The notes: generated by a model from the sequence alone, not told the origin. Counted from the stretch's first letter, positions 1-12,700 are shown. The stretch is 64,000 bases of DNA from Strongylocentrotus droebachiensis (GCA_035222895.1 JAVYIG010005298.1:1-64000); one strand, 5' to 3'. A program made the numbers and translations.

Positions 1-2676
1 ATGCAGATATTTGCACCGCTCTGAGCTGCTCTGAAGGCCGATTGTGGCCTAAGGCTAAGGTGCCGTGGCGTGACGGAGTAGGACCCCGAGCGAGCCTAGC
101 TAGAGCCCGAGGGCGTTGGCGGTCGGACGCGGACTCCACGATCCACTGCCAAGGGTCGTAACAAGCAAGGGAGATACAATGTACACTTGATTTAAAATCA
201 AAAGTGCAATGGTGAATGAACCACAAATTTCATTGATAAAAAAAGTAAAGACTGTCTAGTTATTAGTAGTACAAATAGTAGTAGTAGACCCTAAAGAGGA
301 AAGAGACATGAATATAAATGATTGAAAGAGACACAAAAATTGCAAAGACAAACAAATTTAATAATTTTTTGTAGTACTAATAATGAGTGAGATAGTTGCC
401 TCCTGTGGCTGGGCCTGGGTTTGGCACGGGTTATTGTTCGGTGTGCACTCGGGCGCGCGGGCCTCTCTTGCAAAGGCTGGAGTGCATGCTGGACAATGGC
501 CTGGGCTTTGGGTTTCGGTCGCAAGAGGTGACAGCTTTCATATTACTGGAGAGGACATTAGTCATTACTGCAGAGAAGTCCAAAGTGGTGCACGTGCATA
601 GTTCAGTGGGCAATTCACTGAACACCTTCTTTGTTGCTGATACAGATCATGAAGTATATAATTATGTAATTGTTTATTTAAATATTATGATGTTTTTAAT
701 TTACAATTGTTTTTACTCTTGTGCTTCTACAGGGGCTGTTTTGTTGCCTTCAGAATAAAATAACCTTCCATCAACTGCAAAGCGTCTAAGAGTGAACTTA
801 GCTTATTGGCCTTTCTTTCACTAACATTTTTCAATTTTTGACATTTAACGGCATGAAAATAGTTTGAAACATGAACTTCAACAACTACAAATGACAGATA
901 AATTAGAGTGCTCTAAATTCAAAGTAGAAATTAAACTACGTATAAATAAAAGGTAACGGTAAACAAATAATTAAAAAAAATACATATTTTCATCAATTTT
1001 GGAAACGGCTCCTGGTCCTGGAAAATGTCTCCAGGTTCTCTAAAAAAATTAAGGACCGGTAGCCGCTTTTTTCAGATATTTGGCTCCCGGTCTGCTTGAC
1101 TTACCAAAAGGCTTGACCGCCGATTACATCACTAAAATGTGATATTTTCCATTACAAAATATGGTTCTCCAGTGACTCTGTCATGTTATTGTAGGCCTAC
1201 GTGTGTGATATGGGATATGCTGTTTGTTATGTAATGTATTTAAAAGGGATTTTAAATTAAAAAAGAAGAAGAGTGAATTAAAACCGGTGGTACATTGATA
1301 ATTTGATATTGACATCAACCAATTCAAATTCATTGAATGTGTTAGATTCTGAAACCGAGGTGAAGTTACTATCACACCAGTCATCGTGGCGTCGTTTCAT
1401 GAAACTATCAAAAGTGACCACCCATTGAAACACACATGCATTGATTATAATATCGCACGTTTCAATGGAACGTCGTGCTATACTCAGACCTTAGTTATGA
1501 TGGCGTTGTGAAATGATTCTCAGTTTTCTTTTCTTCTTTAGATTTTTTTTCCCAGTAGATCTAATGAGTAGATTTACATGGAAATGATGGAATACAGAAG
1601 GTAGATCCATGTTATTTTTCATGTTGGATACTTCCCCCACATGTACAATTTCTGTAGAAAGAAAGAAGGAAAAAAATATAATGTTTTACAAATTTTTACT
1701 TGATGAAAAGATATTTGGCCATGAACTATCCTAAAGGCTTATAGTCTAGAATTATTAATTAAATTCTGTTTTATTTTCTTTAAGAAACTTTAAAAATCAC
1801 AATTTGTTTTACCTTAATTGTCAATTTGTTGTACCGGTACTTAGTTTTTAAAAAGTTAGATTTCCTAAGATTATTCCTTTATTCATTTTTTTTTTTTTTA
1901 AATTTTAAAGAGGGAAAAAAGAGAAGTTGAAAGGAAGTATAATGTAAAATGGGTGAGAAACTTTACTGCTTTTAAATTCTGTATTTGGCACCCATAGCTT
2001 AATGTAATCTTAGATCTACATGTACATGTATATTTGAAAAAGGGGGGACTGGGAGGTCTGAAATTGTTTAGTAAACTGTATTTCTCAGGTTATTAATTAT
2101 CTGATGTTTCTTTTCACAGATAGGAGAGTGCCGAGTAAGAAGAAAAATGGCCTGATTAAAGAACAAAAGAAAGAGTGACAGACTTGAGAGCTCTTTTTCT
2201 TCTAGTTTGTGTGACCTCACAGCAGCAATGAACCCTTAACGCAAACAGTGCAATTACCTTTGACATTCCTAAATTGGACAGAGCAAGAAAAATAAGACTG
2301 CATAGGTCAAATCTATTGCTCCGGCCATTGAATAGGGAGCTCTTTCAAAAGAGAAAATGAGAGAACTGCAGAAAAGAAACAAGATTTTATGAATGTTGTA
2401 ATACTTTTGTAAATGATGCCATATTTGTGCCTTTTTTATGTGATTGTGCGTTAACATTTAAATGAACTTGTATTTATATGTTTGGTATCCTTCAACATAC
2501 TACAGAATTTTTTGAGAATCTGTCTATAAGACATAAAATGGCACATTCCAAATTTAATTTCATTACCGTTTGATTTGATAAAGATTCAATAAAGATCTCA
2601 CCCTTGTTGGGTTTGAACTATAAAAAAGTAATAAATATATATCAAAGGTCAAGGGTCGCATTGTAGTGAGGAAGTC
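1..2676. other. Upstream of the IP6K gene, no gene assigned
   Basis: The first 190 bases and about 390-620 are GC-richer than the rest, as a promoter or 5' untranslated exon might be. The overlapping short reading frames there match no family I recognise and lie in several frames at once. The remainder is AT-rich with homopolymer runs. A 5' untranslated exon of the IP6K gene probably lies here, because a possible acceptor (TTGTAG, ending at 2666-2670) stands just before the start codon, but I cannot place it. Confidence 0.4.
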
Positions 2677-5600
2677 ATGGCTGTGCCGGAAGGAGGGCTC
2701 CCTCTGACGCCCTTCATTCATCAGGTCGGAGGTCACAGAGGAATCCTGCTCTATGATAAACACACAATCTGTAAGCCAATGTTCGAACGGGAGATTCGGA
2801 ATTACCGTTACTTGGCTCCTATCATGGGAGACTTTGTACCAAAGTTCAAAGGTGAGTTAATAGATGATTAATTTTACTATATCAAGGGGTCAGTGACACA
2901 TAAACGTAACTCCATTTTGGCCATTTTTAGAAAAAGTGGTTTATGTGTCACTGAGTTAAGTCTATGTTTCACTAGCCATTGACAATGGGGTGTTGGGTGG
3001 AGTTAAGTCTATGTGTTTCCTGGAAAGCCCACATTTTTCTGAACATTTTGATATCAAATACTCATTTTGGCAAAATATTGAGTTACGTCTTTGTGTCACT
3101 GAACCTTCGATATGTAACGTACATGTAGGTATGATTTGTGAATTTCCATTAACTTAGAAGTTGGACATAATTTCTGAATTATGGATGCCTTTTCAAGCTG
3201 AGTCACATATTTATAGTTGATCTCTGATCCTTTTGACCAAAGAGACAACAAAGAAATTAAAGGAAGAAAGAAGAAGAAAAAAAGGGGAAAAAATTGTTGG
3301 CTCAGTCAGTAGAGCGTCCGCCTCACAACCGGGAGGTCGTGGGTTCGAACCCCAACCGCGTCATACCAAAAGACGTTAAAAGATGGGAGTTGCTGCTACC
3401 TTGTTTGGCGTTCAACAATAAGGGATAGAGCAACGTCGATCTGGTGCTGCTCAGTGGCTGCCGGGCTCACGATCAATTGGGCAAAAAGAATTTCTGTTTC
3501 GGTTTAATAAAATTTGGAGTGGACTAAACAATTATTTATTATTATTATTAAAAAGCAATTTTATTTTTTACTTTATAGCAAAACGTTTTTTAAATATCTG
3601 CTTGCTTTTTCATACAGGTGTTTGTCTCTTTCAGATGAATTGTTTTTAATTTGAATAAAGTTCATAATTTTGATTACCGGTAGCAGACATAACCGTAGTA
3701 GTAAAATTAGGATATAACCTATTGTCAATTGAAAGAAGCAAAACAGATCCATGTAGCCTTTAAAAATCTATACCCTTGGTAGCTTAAGGCACTTCTTTAA
3801 AGCCCATCTACACTAGTTTGACATGGGGTGATTAGACCTCCCTGCAAGGTCACTGGCAGGTGGTTATCTCATCAAATCAGCTCTCAATCCATATCCTTGG
3901 TAGCCTAATACTGATTTCACTCTGGCAAAATTGTGCTTTACCCCGTACTATAGGTGGGGTTAAGGGGGGGTCATAGCCCCACCTATAGTCCGGGGTTAAG
4001 CCTATTCCACTTTCTGTTCAGACTCGTATTTACCAAAGTGGGCTAGCCCCACCTATAGTTCGGGGTTAACTAACCCTGCAAAATAGCAGGGCTAACCCCG
4101 CAATTGCGGTGCCAAGCAGATGAATGAGAACAGAAATGAAAAATAGTCCGGTACTACGCAATGGAGCGTATCGCAGCTGGCCAGATGCGAAGTAAGGAGC
4201 CCACTGTCCAATCATAACATTCACGATATCCGGGGCTAACGAATTGCAGTGAGAACAGCGTGAATTTTCTTATTCCGGAATAGGCGCTAGTACGGGACTA
4301 AAAACAGCGTGTGTGAAAAGCCCCCCAAAATAGTCCGGGGTGAAGGATAGTACGGGGGTGAAGGATAGTACGGGGCTAAGCAAAGTACGGGGTTAAGCAA
4401 AACCAGTGTGAAAAGAGTATAAGACACTTCTTTAATGTTAATCTTGTATTCCTTGGTAGGTGTTGTTGAAGTCGTCGTCGAGAAGGACAAAGAAGACGAT
4501 ATAACATACAGGGCTATCACAGCGCCCTCTCTTGGTACGATCAATGGCAAGGTGTCAAGCAACATTGAGTTGGATCTGATCTCTTCTGTGGACTCTAAAT
4601 GCAGTGTGACTGATGACATGTACAAAGGAGATGTTTATACTAATCACAAAACCCACGTAGCCTCATGTTGTGATGGCCGTTGCATCCAAAACAACAACAA
4701 GAATTCACCTTGTCAAAGGTAAATGCACAATTTACTTAAAATGTACCTGATTAACTTAAAATGTACCAGATTAACTTAAAATGTACCAGATTAACTTAAA
4801 TTGTACCTGATTAACTTAAAATGTACCTGATTAACTTAAAATGTACCTGATTAACTTAAAATGTACCTGATTAACTTAAAATGTACCAGATTAACATAAA
4901 ATGTACCAGATCAACTTAAATTGTAACAGATTTACTTGAAATGTACCAGATTAACTTAAAATGTACCATTTGTCCCCCCCCCCCACCAAAAAAAAAGGCT
5001 CTGTATGTTAAATATCTTGCTGTATTCAAAATAAGAGCTTCAAATACTATGGTGTACTTCTGTAAAGAGATAATATTGCAAGTTTGAATACTCTACATTA
5101 ACATACAAATATGTAAGCAAAAGTGACTCGTGAGGAGACTTTTCAAAGCACCTGTATGCGCTCGCATAGAATATGGCTAACATAGCACCCAATTCCAACT
5201 TGGGTTTTATGTTATCTTTATGTTCGTCATACTCCTAAACTGTTAGCCCTTAGTATGCCAGCTTAAGTTTTATTGAGGTAGATTCTTGCTGTACTCATAT
5301 TAGTATTTCTATTTTATTTGTATTTATTTATTTGTTGTTGTTGATTGGGTACCTTTGGAGATTAGTAGTAGAAAGGAAATCTGTTGAATAACATTAATTA
5401 AAGGGGAAGAAAAATGAGAGGAACAGGTTAATTAAAATTGAGCAAGTTCCGATTAAAAATAAGAAAGTTATGAATTTTCGAAGTTGTGGTCAATCCAACA
5501 TAAATTGGGAACTACAGGTATATGCCATATCTTGCAAACTTCCCTCCCATTTGCTCTGTGCACAACATTTGATAAACTATCATTTTCTTTGTTATTGATA

Positions 5601-8600
5601 ATGTAATAACAGAATAGATTTTCCATACAGGGGTTGCATAGAATCATATTTGCAATAATTATATTGTGTGAAATGCACTTTTAAAGAATGGAATATTACA
5701 ATAATATTATTATTATTATCACTAAAGATATTTATAATGCGCAACATATCCACCCAGAGAGTGCTCAAGGCGCTAACAATAAGCTACCGGTACATATAAA
5801 CTATACTTAATACATGTAGATACAATTATTCTTTCATTACATTATACATGGTTAAAAAAAGATGATCTTAGTTAAAGTTGGCCATGAGATAAGTTTTCAG
5901 ACTGGCCTTGAAATGATCAACTGATTTACAGTCCTGTAGTGTGTTTGGGAGACTGTTCCACAATCAGGGAGCTACTGAGGCAAATGCTCGATCTCCCCAT
6001 GATCGTCTGGTTTTAGGGATGATCAGAGTTGATGTATTGGAAAGACGGAGACCAGAACGACCAGGCTTGCAAAGTCGGGTAGAGAAGAGATGTACAATAT
6101 AATTATCGTTATAGTTGTTGTTGTTAATATTATTATTTATTTATCTTCATCTTCTCTCCTTCTTCTCTGCTTTTTTCAGAATATCCCCAAACCCGCAGTG
6201 CCTTGATGACAGCCCTCCCCTGCATGGACCAACGAGAGGAAAGGTCTTTGAGGACGCGACGGACTACTCCTACCTATCCCGGGGCAATGGTCTGAACCCA
6301 TGGAGTCTTAGGGTTCATCAGGCCGAGGCTCTCAGGTTCACCATGGGGGAAAATAGACCCTTCAAGATACATGCTGGTAATAATGATGCTTGATTTGATT
6401 CTCCTTTTTATCTTCTCTGGGGGGTGTTTCACAAAGATCCTAAGTTGAACTTATCTCTAAGTTGGACTTAAAATTTATGGAAAGCCATTAGCATCTTTGA
6501 AAATATTTTGTAAAAGTTATTTTAAAAGGCATAAAATGTTGATTCAAATCATTCATATTTTCTATCATCAAGGAGATTTCATGTTCTGGATGTGGAATTT
6601 ATGAAAAGTCTAAAATACTTGAATTTTTGTGTATGAATATATTTTATTTTAAGGCTATAAATGGCTCTCCATAATATTTAAGTCCAACTTAGAGTTATGT
6701 TCTACTTAGGATCTTTGTGAAACACCCCCCTGGTCTTCCTTTTCTTCTTCTAACCTTTTCCCCCATTTCCCCATTATTCATACCTTATAATAACAATATT
6801 CCGCTTTTATATAGCACCTAATACAAATGTCTCTAAGCGCTTTATAGATATACTATTACCCCGGTCATTGGATTCACCACTTGCCCGCACTGTGTGCACA
6901 ATCTCCACTCCCTGGGGAGCATTCCAGCCAAACGTTACTTGATGCTCAATAACTGTTTGACCAACAATGACTGTCGCATCCTACCTGGTACCCATTTAAC
7001 ACTTTTCTTCTCATTTTGTTATTCTGTCCCCTTCACCCCTTATTTATTCATAATCATACAAGGTACATGTGTCTCTTCCTAGCCTGTCATCTTTTCCTAC
7101 CGTTGATCATCTTCTTTAAGGAGTGTTGGCTCAGTCAGTACAGTAGAGCGTCCGCCTCACAACCGGGAGGTCGTGGGTTTGATCCCCGGCCGCGTCATAC
7201 CAAAAGATGTTAAAAGATGGGAGTTGCTGCTACCTTGTTTGGCGTTCAACAATAAGGGATAGAGCAACGTCGATCTGGCGCTGCTCAGTGCCTGCCAGGC
7301 TCACGATCAATTGGGCAAAACAAAATTCATTTCGGTTTAATAAAATTTGGAGTGGACTAAAAGATTATTATTATTATTATTATTAAATACTCTCCCATTT
7401 GCATCTTATTTTTCCTTTTCTTGATTTTCTTTTTTCTTTCCTCTACATACTCCTTCTAATTACTTTCTTTTTCTCTTCTCGTGCTTTCTTGTATTTCTTT
7501 GTCTTCTTCAACATATTCCTCTTCTTCCTGTACAGTACATGGACAACTACTTATACTCTTGCCATTTTTACCTTTCCCACTCCAACTTCTTTTTACTCTA
7601 TTTCCCTCTAGTCGATATTCATCTTGCATTTACTCAACTTCTCTCTTCTTTCCCATACAAGTCTGTTCACTGCATAAAATATATATATTCTGACATACAT
7701 GTTTGACATATGGTTGTGAACAAAATATGTTCATTAAGACTGGAAACTGGCCAAGGGGCACCCTGCAGAATGCATAAAATATGACCTTCATCATTGACTG
7801 GTTGTCACGCATTGTAATTCAATCCTTAAGTAGTGGCCCATTGACTAAGTAGAAGGGCATTCTTTTTGGTTGAGGGCACATGGTAAGATCCATTTCTCTT
7901 TCTGCAATATGAAACTGTGTGGGTGTGTTGACATAGGTACAGTTTGTGTCAGTAACTGATGATCGATGATTGTCCGTTATTGATATCTTTGTGAGCTCAG
8001 AATACTGGTAGTATAAGTGGTCTTTTTAATGCAATTCAATGTACTGTAAGGGTAGTGGCAGTAGTAGTATTACATATGTAGGAGTTATAGTATGTGAGAC
8101 TTAACAAAGGCAGTAAAAGGGTCATCAAGAGTGCATAGCACTTTCTTTCTTGACCTTTCTGGATTGGTATAACTCTACACTCCCGTAGGTATAGCCAGGA
8201 GGGGCACTAGTGTGCCATGGCCACCCACAAAAAAAGGCTACCCACGTTGTGTGTGTGCAACGTTTTGAAAGTAACGAGCACACAGATGTTCCATTATATC
8301 TGTTGGCTGAGTCTCGTAAACAATTCTGTTTCATTTCTTCAAACCCAGACTACATGCTCCTTGAAAATGTGACAGTGGACTACCAGTGCCCGTCCGTCAT
8401 TGACCTGAAGATAGGCACCCGTTGCCATGGCGATGATCTTTCGGAGGAGAAGAAGCAGTTGAACATTGCAAGAGCCTTGGAGAGCACAACCAAAAAACTA
8501 GGAGTGCGCTTTGGGGGCATGCAGGTACATGTACATGTATATGTACTTCCAGGGGTTGTGCCAGATTTATTCAAGGGTGGTGGGTGGGGGGGGGGGGCAG

Positions 8601-9726
8601 ATGGGGAAAATGTCAGGAAATCATAAAAGTAAAGGTTTTTCCACGTTTCTGCTGTGTTTTTTGTGTCCAAACTTCTGAAAAGCAAAAAAAATAACAATAA
8701 TTAAATAAAAATATGATGGTAAATAGAAGAAATATAGAAATAGATTAATAAATATACATTATAAAAAAAAAGTAATATTTTTTAGGGGGGTGTTTGGAAA
8801 ATCATTTGTTCTGAACAAACATTTGATTTGCTTTTCGAATTTAATGAGAGAATTCTGTGAGAGCATCATTTTATGCTACTTGAATTGAATTTAAGATGAC
8901 ATGAACTTTCCTTACAATGCCTGTTTAGTTGTGCAAAATAGCACTGTGATAACTTACGATGACAATCCAGTTCAGCGAAAAAAATAACACATTGGAGCAG
9001 TGAGCGAAAAGCTCTGGTTATGATAAAATACATAATCACTGTACGAATAATAATCTCATGGCAAGTATAACAATATCTCCAGTGAATAAAAAAGTATTTC
9101 TACATTTTACTGATCCCCATTAACCACTTTTATTCTGTTGGTTTCTTTCCTAGGTATACCAAGCTGACAAAGGCACCTATGTCTGCTGCAACAAGAAATA
9201 CGGAAACAAACTGACCGAGGATGACCTTCGTTACGAGGTCGGCAGGTTCGTCTATGACAAGCATCGGCACAGTAGGAGGATACGAGCTTCCATCATCCGA
9301 CGCATCTCACAACTCAAGGAGCTCATCTCAAGTATGGATCAGTATCGTTTCTTCGGCTGCTCGGTGCTTATCATATATGAGGGCATGGAAAAGGTTGATT
9401 CCACGGCGCAGAGTAACGAGGTGAATGGTTCAGCGGACATGGAATCGACATTGAGCAAAGGAGATGCAGGGAGCGGTAAGTACAGGCCTGATTGCAACGA
9501 CGAGGGCCGCGACCTCAGGACGGAGAATGCAAAGAGAACCGATGAGGATGAGGATGACGATGACGATAACGATGGCGTCTTGGTGAAGATCATCGATTTT
9601 GCACATTCGTCATCCGCTGAAGTAGCAGGAATGGATGGGATAAATTACGAAGGTGAAGATAAGGGTTTCGTGTATGGTTTAGAGACCCTCATAGAATTAA
9701 TACGAGAAGGTCCTGCTAAAACGTAG
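2677..9726 (+). CDS. IP6K: Inositol hexakisphosphate kinase, complete, five coding exons
   Basis: Exons 2677-2851, 4460-4718, 6180-6376, 8349-8524 and 9154-9726 join in phase at GT/AG borders to give 459 aa, close to the usual 410-440 of animal IP6Ks. IP6K phosphorylates InsP6 to the pyrophosphate 5-InsP7 with ATP, in cytosol and nucleus. Exon 1 carries the family N-terminus (PFIHQVGGH, then TICKPMFEREIR). Exon 3 has the NPWSLR motif. Exon 4 has the catalytic PxxxDxKxG signature as P225-SVI-DLKIG233, followed by TRCHGDD. Exon 5 has the IDFAHS ATP/metal-binding motif (I416-S421, with D417) and the terminal GLETLIELI. The start is the ATG at 2677, which precedes the conserved block by ten codons. 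Exon 2 and the stretch between about residues 333 and 412 are poorly conserved insert regions; the latter holds an acidic run (DEDEDDDDDND). Vertebrate subtype (IP6K1, 2 or 3) cannot be assigned. Introns carry many mobile elements. Confidence 0.95.
2884..3112. mobile_element. MITE-like element, copy 1 of family with GTCAGTGACACA ends
   Basis: Imperfect inverted ends of about 25 bp: GTCAGTGACACA near 2889 and TGTGTCACTGAAC near 3093-3106, each followed inwards by a (T/A)AAACGTAACTC-like block. The element lies in IP6K intron 1. A second copy with the same ends and the same internal TTTCTGAACATTTTGATATC lies at 40490-40660, so this is a dispersed family and not a chance palindrome. There is no coding capacity. 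The superfamily is unknown. Confidence 0.7.
3296..3550 (+). mobile_element. tRNA-derived SINE, copy 1
   Basis: The head resembles a tRNA with a CAC (Val) anticodon loop. It has a Pol III A box (TGGCTCAGTCAGTAGAG) and a B box (GGTTCGAACCCC at about 3342-3353). A non-tRNA body of about 150 bp follows, with a tail of ATT repeats to 3550. It lies in IP6K intron 1. The anticodon stem pairs badly and no CCA-ready acceptor stem forms, so this is a SINE and not a working tRNA gene. A near-identical second copy is at 7125-7385. Confidence 0.9.
3786..3905. repeat. Dispersed repeat, TTTAAAGCC...GATTAGACC family, copy 1
   Basis: The order of blocks is CTTTAAAGCCCATCTACACTAG, GATTAGACC, GGTCACTGGCAGGTGG, CTCATCA and CAGCTCTCAATC (blocks only, abbreviated). 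The same series recurs in the same order at 42474-42553 and inverted at 53390-53510. No coding potential; origin unknown. Confidence 0.65.
3913..4415. mobile_element. Inverted-repeat element with internal CCCCGTACTA repeats
   Basis: The left end (TTTCACTCTGGCAAAATTG then CTTTACCCCGTACTA) mirrors the right end (AGTACGGGGTTAAGC then CAGTGTGAAA). Between them the motif TAGTCCGGGGT/ACCCCGTACTA recurs at least six times in both orientations, including a short hairpin at about 3940-4000. It looks like a non-autonomous DNA transposon with iterated subterminal repeats, just upstream of IP6K exon 2. Confidence 0.7.
4725..4970. repeat. Tandem 20-bp minisatellite
   Basis: About twelve copies of a 20-bp unit (ATGTACCTGATTAACTTAAA, with CCTGA and CCAGA variants) start six bases after the splice donor of IP6K exon 2. 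The array ends in a C run and an A run at 4974-4996. The unit length is constant, with one or two substitutions per copy. Confidence 0.95.
5700..6085 (-). pseudogene. Non-LTR retrotransposon 3' end, degenerate
   Basis: Read on the minus strand, 5880-6070 encodes the typical C-terminus of a LINE reverse transcriptase ORF: WGDRAFASVAP, a stop, LWNSLPNTLQDCKSVDHF, then KASLKTYLM. A short 3' UTR follows (TTGAGCACTCTCTGGGTGG and GCGCATTATAAATAT in minus sense), ending in ATT repeats near 5703. One in-frame stop marks it as dead. Probably of the L2/CR1 group; the exact clade cannot be told from the C-terminus. Confidence 0.8.
6419..6730. mobile_element. Foldback MITE, GGGTGTTTCACAAAGATCC ends
   Basis: The inverted ends GGGGGGTGTTTCACAAAGAT and ATCTTTGTGAAACACCCCCC are near perfect over 26 bp. 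They continue inwards as TTAAGTCCAACTTAG-like imperfect pairing over about 55 bp. Total length is 312 bp, with no reading frame. It lies in IP6K intron 3. Confidence 0.9.
6787..6995. repeat. LINE/SINE-like 3' tail fragment
   Basis: It starts with TAATAACAATATTCCGC and holds TATATAGCACCTAAT and CTCTAAGCGCTTTATAGA, then ATTACCCCGG and CTACCTGGTACCCATTT. The same block order is found near 58165 and 63240, and the first part also near 33635, 45055 and (inverted) 52755. It is a dispersed element that shares a non-LTR 3' end. Confidence 0.6.
7125..7385 (+). mobile_element. tRNA-derived SINE, copy 2
   Basis: Same head, body and (ATT)n tail as the copy at 3296. It differs by a small insertion in the A box (CAGTCAGTACAGTAGAG) and a handful of substitutions. 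Same orientation, in IP6K intron 3. The two copies are similar enough for recent amplification. Confidence 0.9.
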
Positions 9727-12700
9727 GTTAAATGCAATACATCTCTTTCCTGTACTATTTGAAGGTGCACACATTAATATTATATCAATATATTATGTAT
9801 TAGAGGGAGAATTGAAAGCAAATATATTTATATTTATGTGTTGGAAATAGATTTTGCATTTTATATAGAAAGAGGGCTGTGAGTTAGATATTCATAAGAA
9901 CCATTCACTATGTTATTCAAAATTAGCTTTAGACTGTAGATAACCTATTTTATTCGGCGATGACTACCAAATATCAAATTGTATTCAATATGCATTCCAT
10001 AGGAAGCTGAAGGCTGGGATAATGATATTTCAAAGTACATGCAGGCTTTTTTTTTTTACTAGGAATGATTGGGAAAGCTTTAATTGCATAGATTTTCTCT
10101 CTCACTCTCTCTTATTCAAAATGTTGGCTAGTGCATTTGATCACATTTTAATTACATTTTATTTTACAAATGGGTATACCGACTTGTATTTTGAAATGAT
10201 AAAAACATCTCCTCCAATTAATTAAAACCTCAGAAGTCTGTTGATTTTTTTTTTAATGACTATTACAATTCTCATTTTATACCAGTGCTGTATATTGATG
10301 GTCAGTGTACTGCAGATTTACAGGTAAATAGTAGCCTTCCTCTTGTATTAGTAATATATGTCTTCATTGATACTTTGGTAGAGATCTACTAATATGCGTC
10401 AGTACTATTACTGAACATTTTCCTACCTTTTCTTAAAATACTGGTAGCCATTTATATGGTTTATTCAATTTCCTATAACTTTCATTTTGTTAATACATGT
10501 ATAATACAAGTTTGATGCAAAACCAGCAATTCGCAATATAACCTTTTTGCATAAAACAAAAGTTTCTCGCCACAAAAATGCCCAAAGTTAAGAAAAAATA
10601 ATCTCTTTAATGAGTTAAAAGACCTTGACTTCCCTCGGGGAACTATACTTCTGTAATATGCTTCCCTTTAAACTACAATCCTTTTAAAGTTTTTGCCAAC
10701 TTGTCACTGGGGCACATTTTTTAAGTATACAATTTCACTTCATATTGTTTTAAAGTGCCCGATGTCATGCTCATTTGAAATTCAAAATTCATAGAAATAT
10801 CCTTGTATTTTGTGATTTGGAAACCTGGCTGAATTTTGATTGACATTATTAAAGACGCTTAAACTGAGGAAATAATGCACAAATAAAGCAGGCATTTTAC
10901 TCAGGGGGGGGGGGGGGAGGGGGGGTATGGCCGCCTAAAATCTAAGTTTGGCCCCCAAAAAATTCAAAATTTTAACATTACGCTTTTACGTACAGACATT
11001 AAACTTAAAATGGTTCAATCCGGACCCGGACCCTCTGAAAAAATGAAAAAAATAGTGTTGAGTCCTAGTTGTTAGGGCTATTTACATGTAGGGCCACTTT
11101 GTGGTTATGGATGGAACTGGGTTGTCAAGTAGCTATCGTCATGTAGTTAATTAATGTTAATGTATGTCTGTGTGGCATTCATGTAACCTGGCACTCCAAG
11201 GCATATTGTACAGTGGAAGTTTAGGAGGTAATTATAAGTTACACTGGCCTCGCTAGATTCATGAATATGCTGCCTTTCTGTGTGTGACGCGAAGGAGTAA
11301 GCACAAATTGCAATAATTTCATCATTTTTGTCATAAGAAACAAATTGTTGTATCTCCACATGATTGGTACAGTGTTTGCCTTTGAGCTACGAGTGGGAGA
11401 AAGCATAGGCCTTTTAAAAATACTGCCAGTCCTCTACATGTCTGCTTATTTTGTTTTGTTTTGTCCCTTACCAGAATTTTGATTATTCTTTTCACAAATG
11501 TTCATTATTTTGTCAAAAGAGGACAGTATATATGTGAGGATATAGCAGGGCCTTTATTCAGTTGGTCACACCATAGCATATATTCTATCGTTTTTATGGC
11601 CAGGGTTGGCCAAACTCTTTATATATATACGGATTTGGTAATATTTGATTTTTGTAACTTTGTTTGTATGTCAGAAACATAAATGTATTTTTGTATGCAG
11701 ATGCAATGGAGTAAAGAGCAGGCCGATATTCATGAAACTTACTAGCTACAGTACATGTAGCTAATGACATCTATAGGCTATAGTAGATAATTAGATATTT
11801 AGTTAACAACTAGGCTTAGTAAGGTTCTATGAATATTGGCACAAGAGGGCATTTTATTCCCTACTTAAGTTAAAATTTGTTAACTCTTTGATATTTTCTA
11901 TGGGTCAAAGGCCCTAAATACCATATTAATTAGAGTGCCGGGTATATGATACATACATGTATACACTGTACTGGTGCCCAGAGTCAACTGTAGCAATCCA
12001 GTGCTTGTTCTATGAGTCGGTCCAAGTGGGGAAGGAGTTCATTGCAAAGCCTCAGATGTTTATTTAAAATGCTTTATACATGTAAATCATAATGTGTAAT
12101 TATACATTTTTAGTAAATAGTGTTATTATTTTGCGAATCATGAATTATGAATATACACTTTATACATGTAAATGTAAATTAAGAATAGTTTGAATTTAGA
12201 AATGAGTGTGTATGTGTGTGAAAAAAATGACTTAAAAGTATGGTCCCTGTATTAGGGGATTCAAATAATGTACATGGACTTGTACAGAACTGATTACAGA
12301 GCAATATTTTTCTCTTGATGTTTGTGTCAGCATTTATTGTAGATGTTGGAGACCAAATGTCCCCATTGCCTTGAATGAAAAACCATGTGCCGTATTTTGG
12401 AAGAAGAAATATTTTTTGGAATAGAGTGGAATTGCATCTAGTTCATGTAGACAGTGCTTTATGGCCTAAAAACTCTTTACCCGCCTCCCTTTTTGTGTTT
12501 GTATGTTTGTTTTTTTCCTTCTATTTTTTGTTTGACCATATGCAATATTTCAATACGCAGTATACATGTACCTGTAGTGTACAATGTGAAATACATGCAT
12601 GAGCAAAAAGAGCAAAATTTACTCTAATTCCGATGCATAACTCCTCGTGGCAAACACATTATTTGAGATATATTATCAATGAAGTTTCTGTACTTACAAA

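Noticed and set aside
160-190. Resemblance of GTCGTAACAAG to the 3' end of small-subunit rRNA
   Set aside because: Match ends after 11 bases and the flanks do not fit.
396-758. 120-codon plus-strand frame near the window start
   Set aside because: Overlaps frames in other phases, no recognisable family, and no splice sites that extend it.
3296-3365. tRNA-Val gene
   Set aside because: The anticodon stem does not pair well, the tail is SINE-like and a second copy with the same body exists.
4725-4970. CRISPR-like array
   Set aside because: The 20-bp units are contiguous with no spacers; it is a minisatellite in an animal intron.
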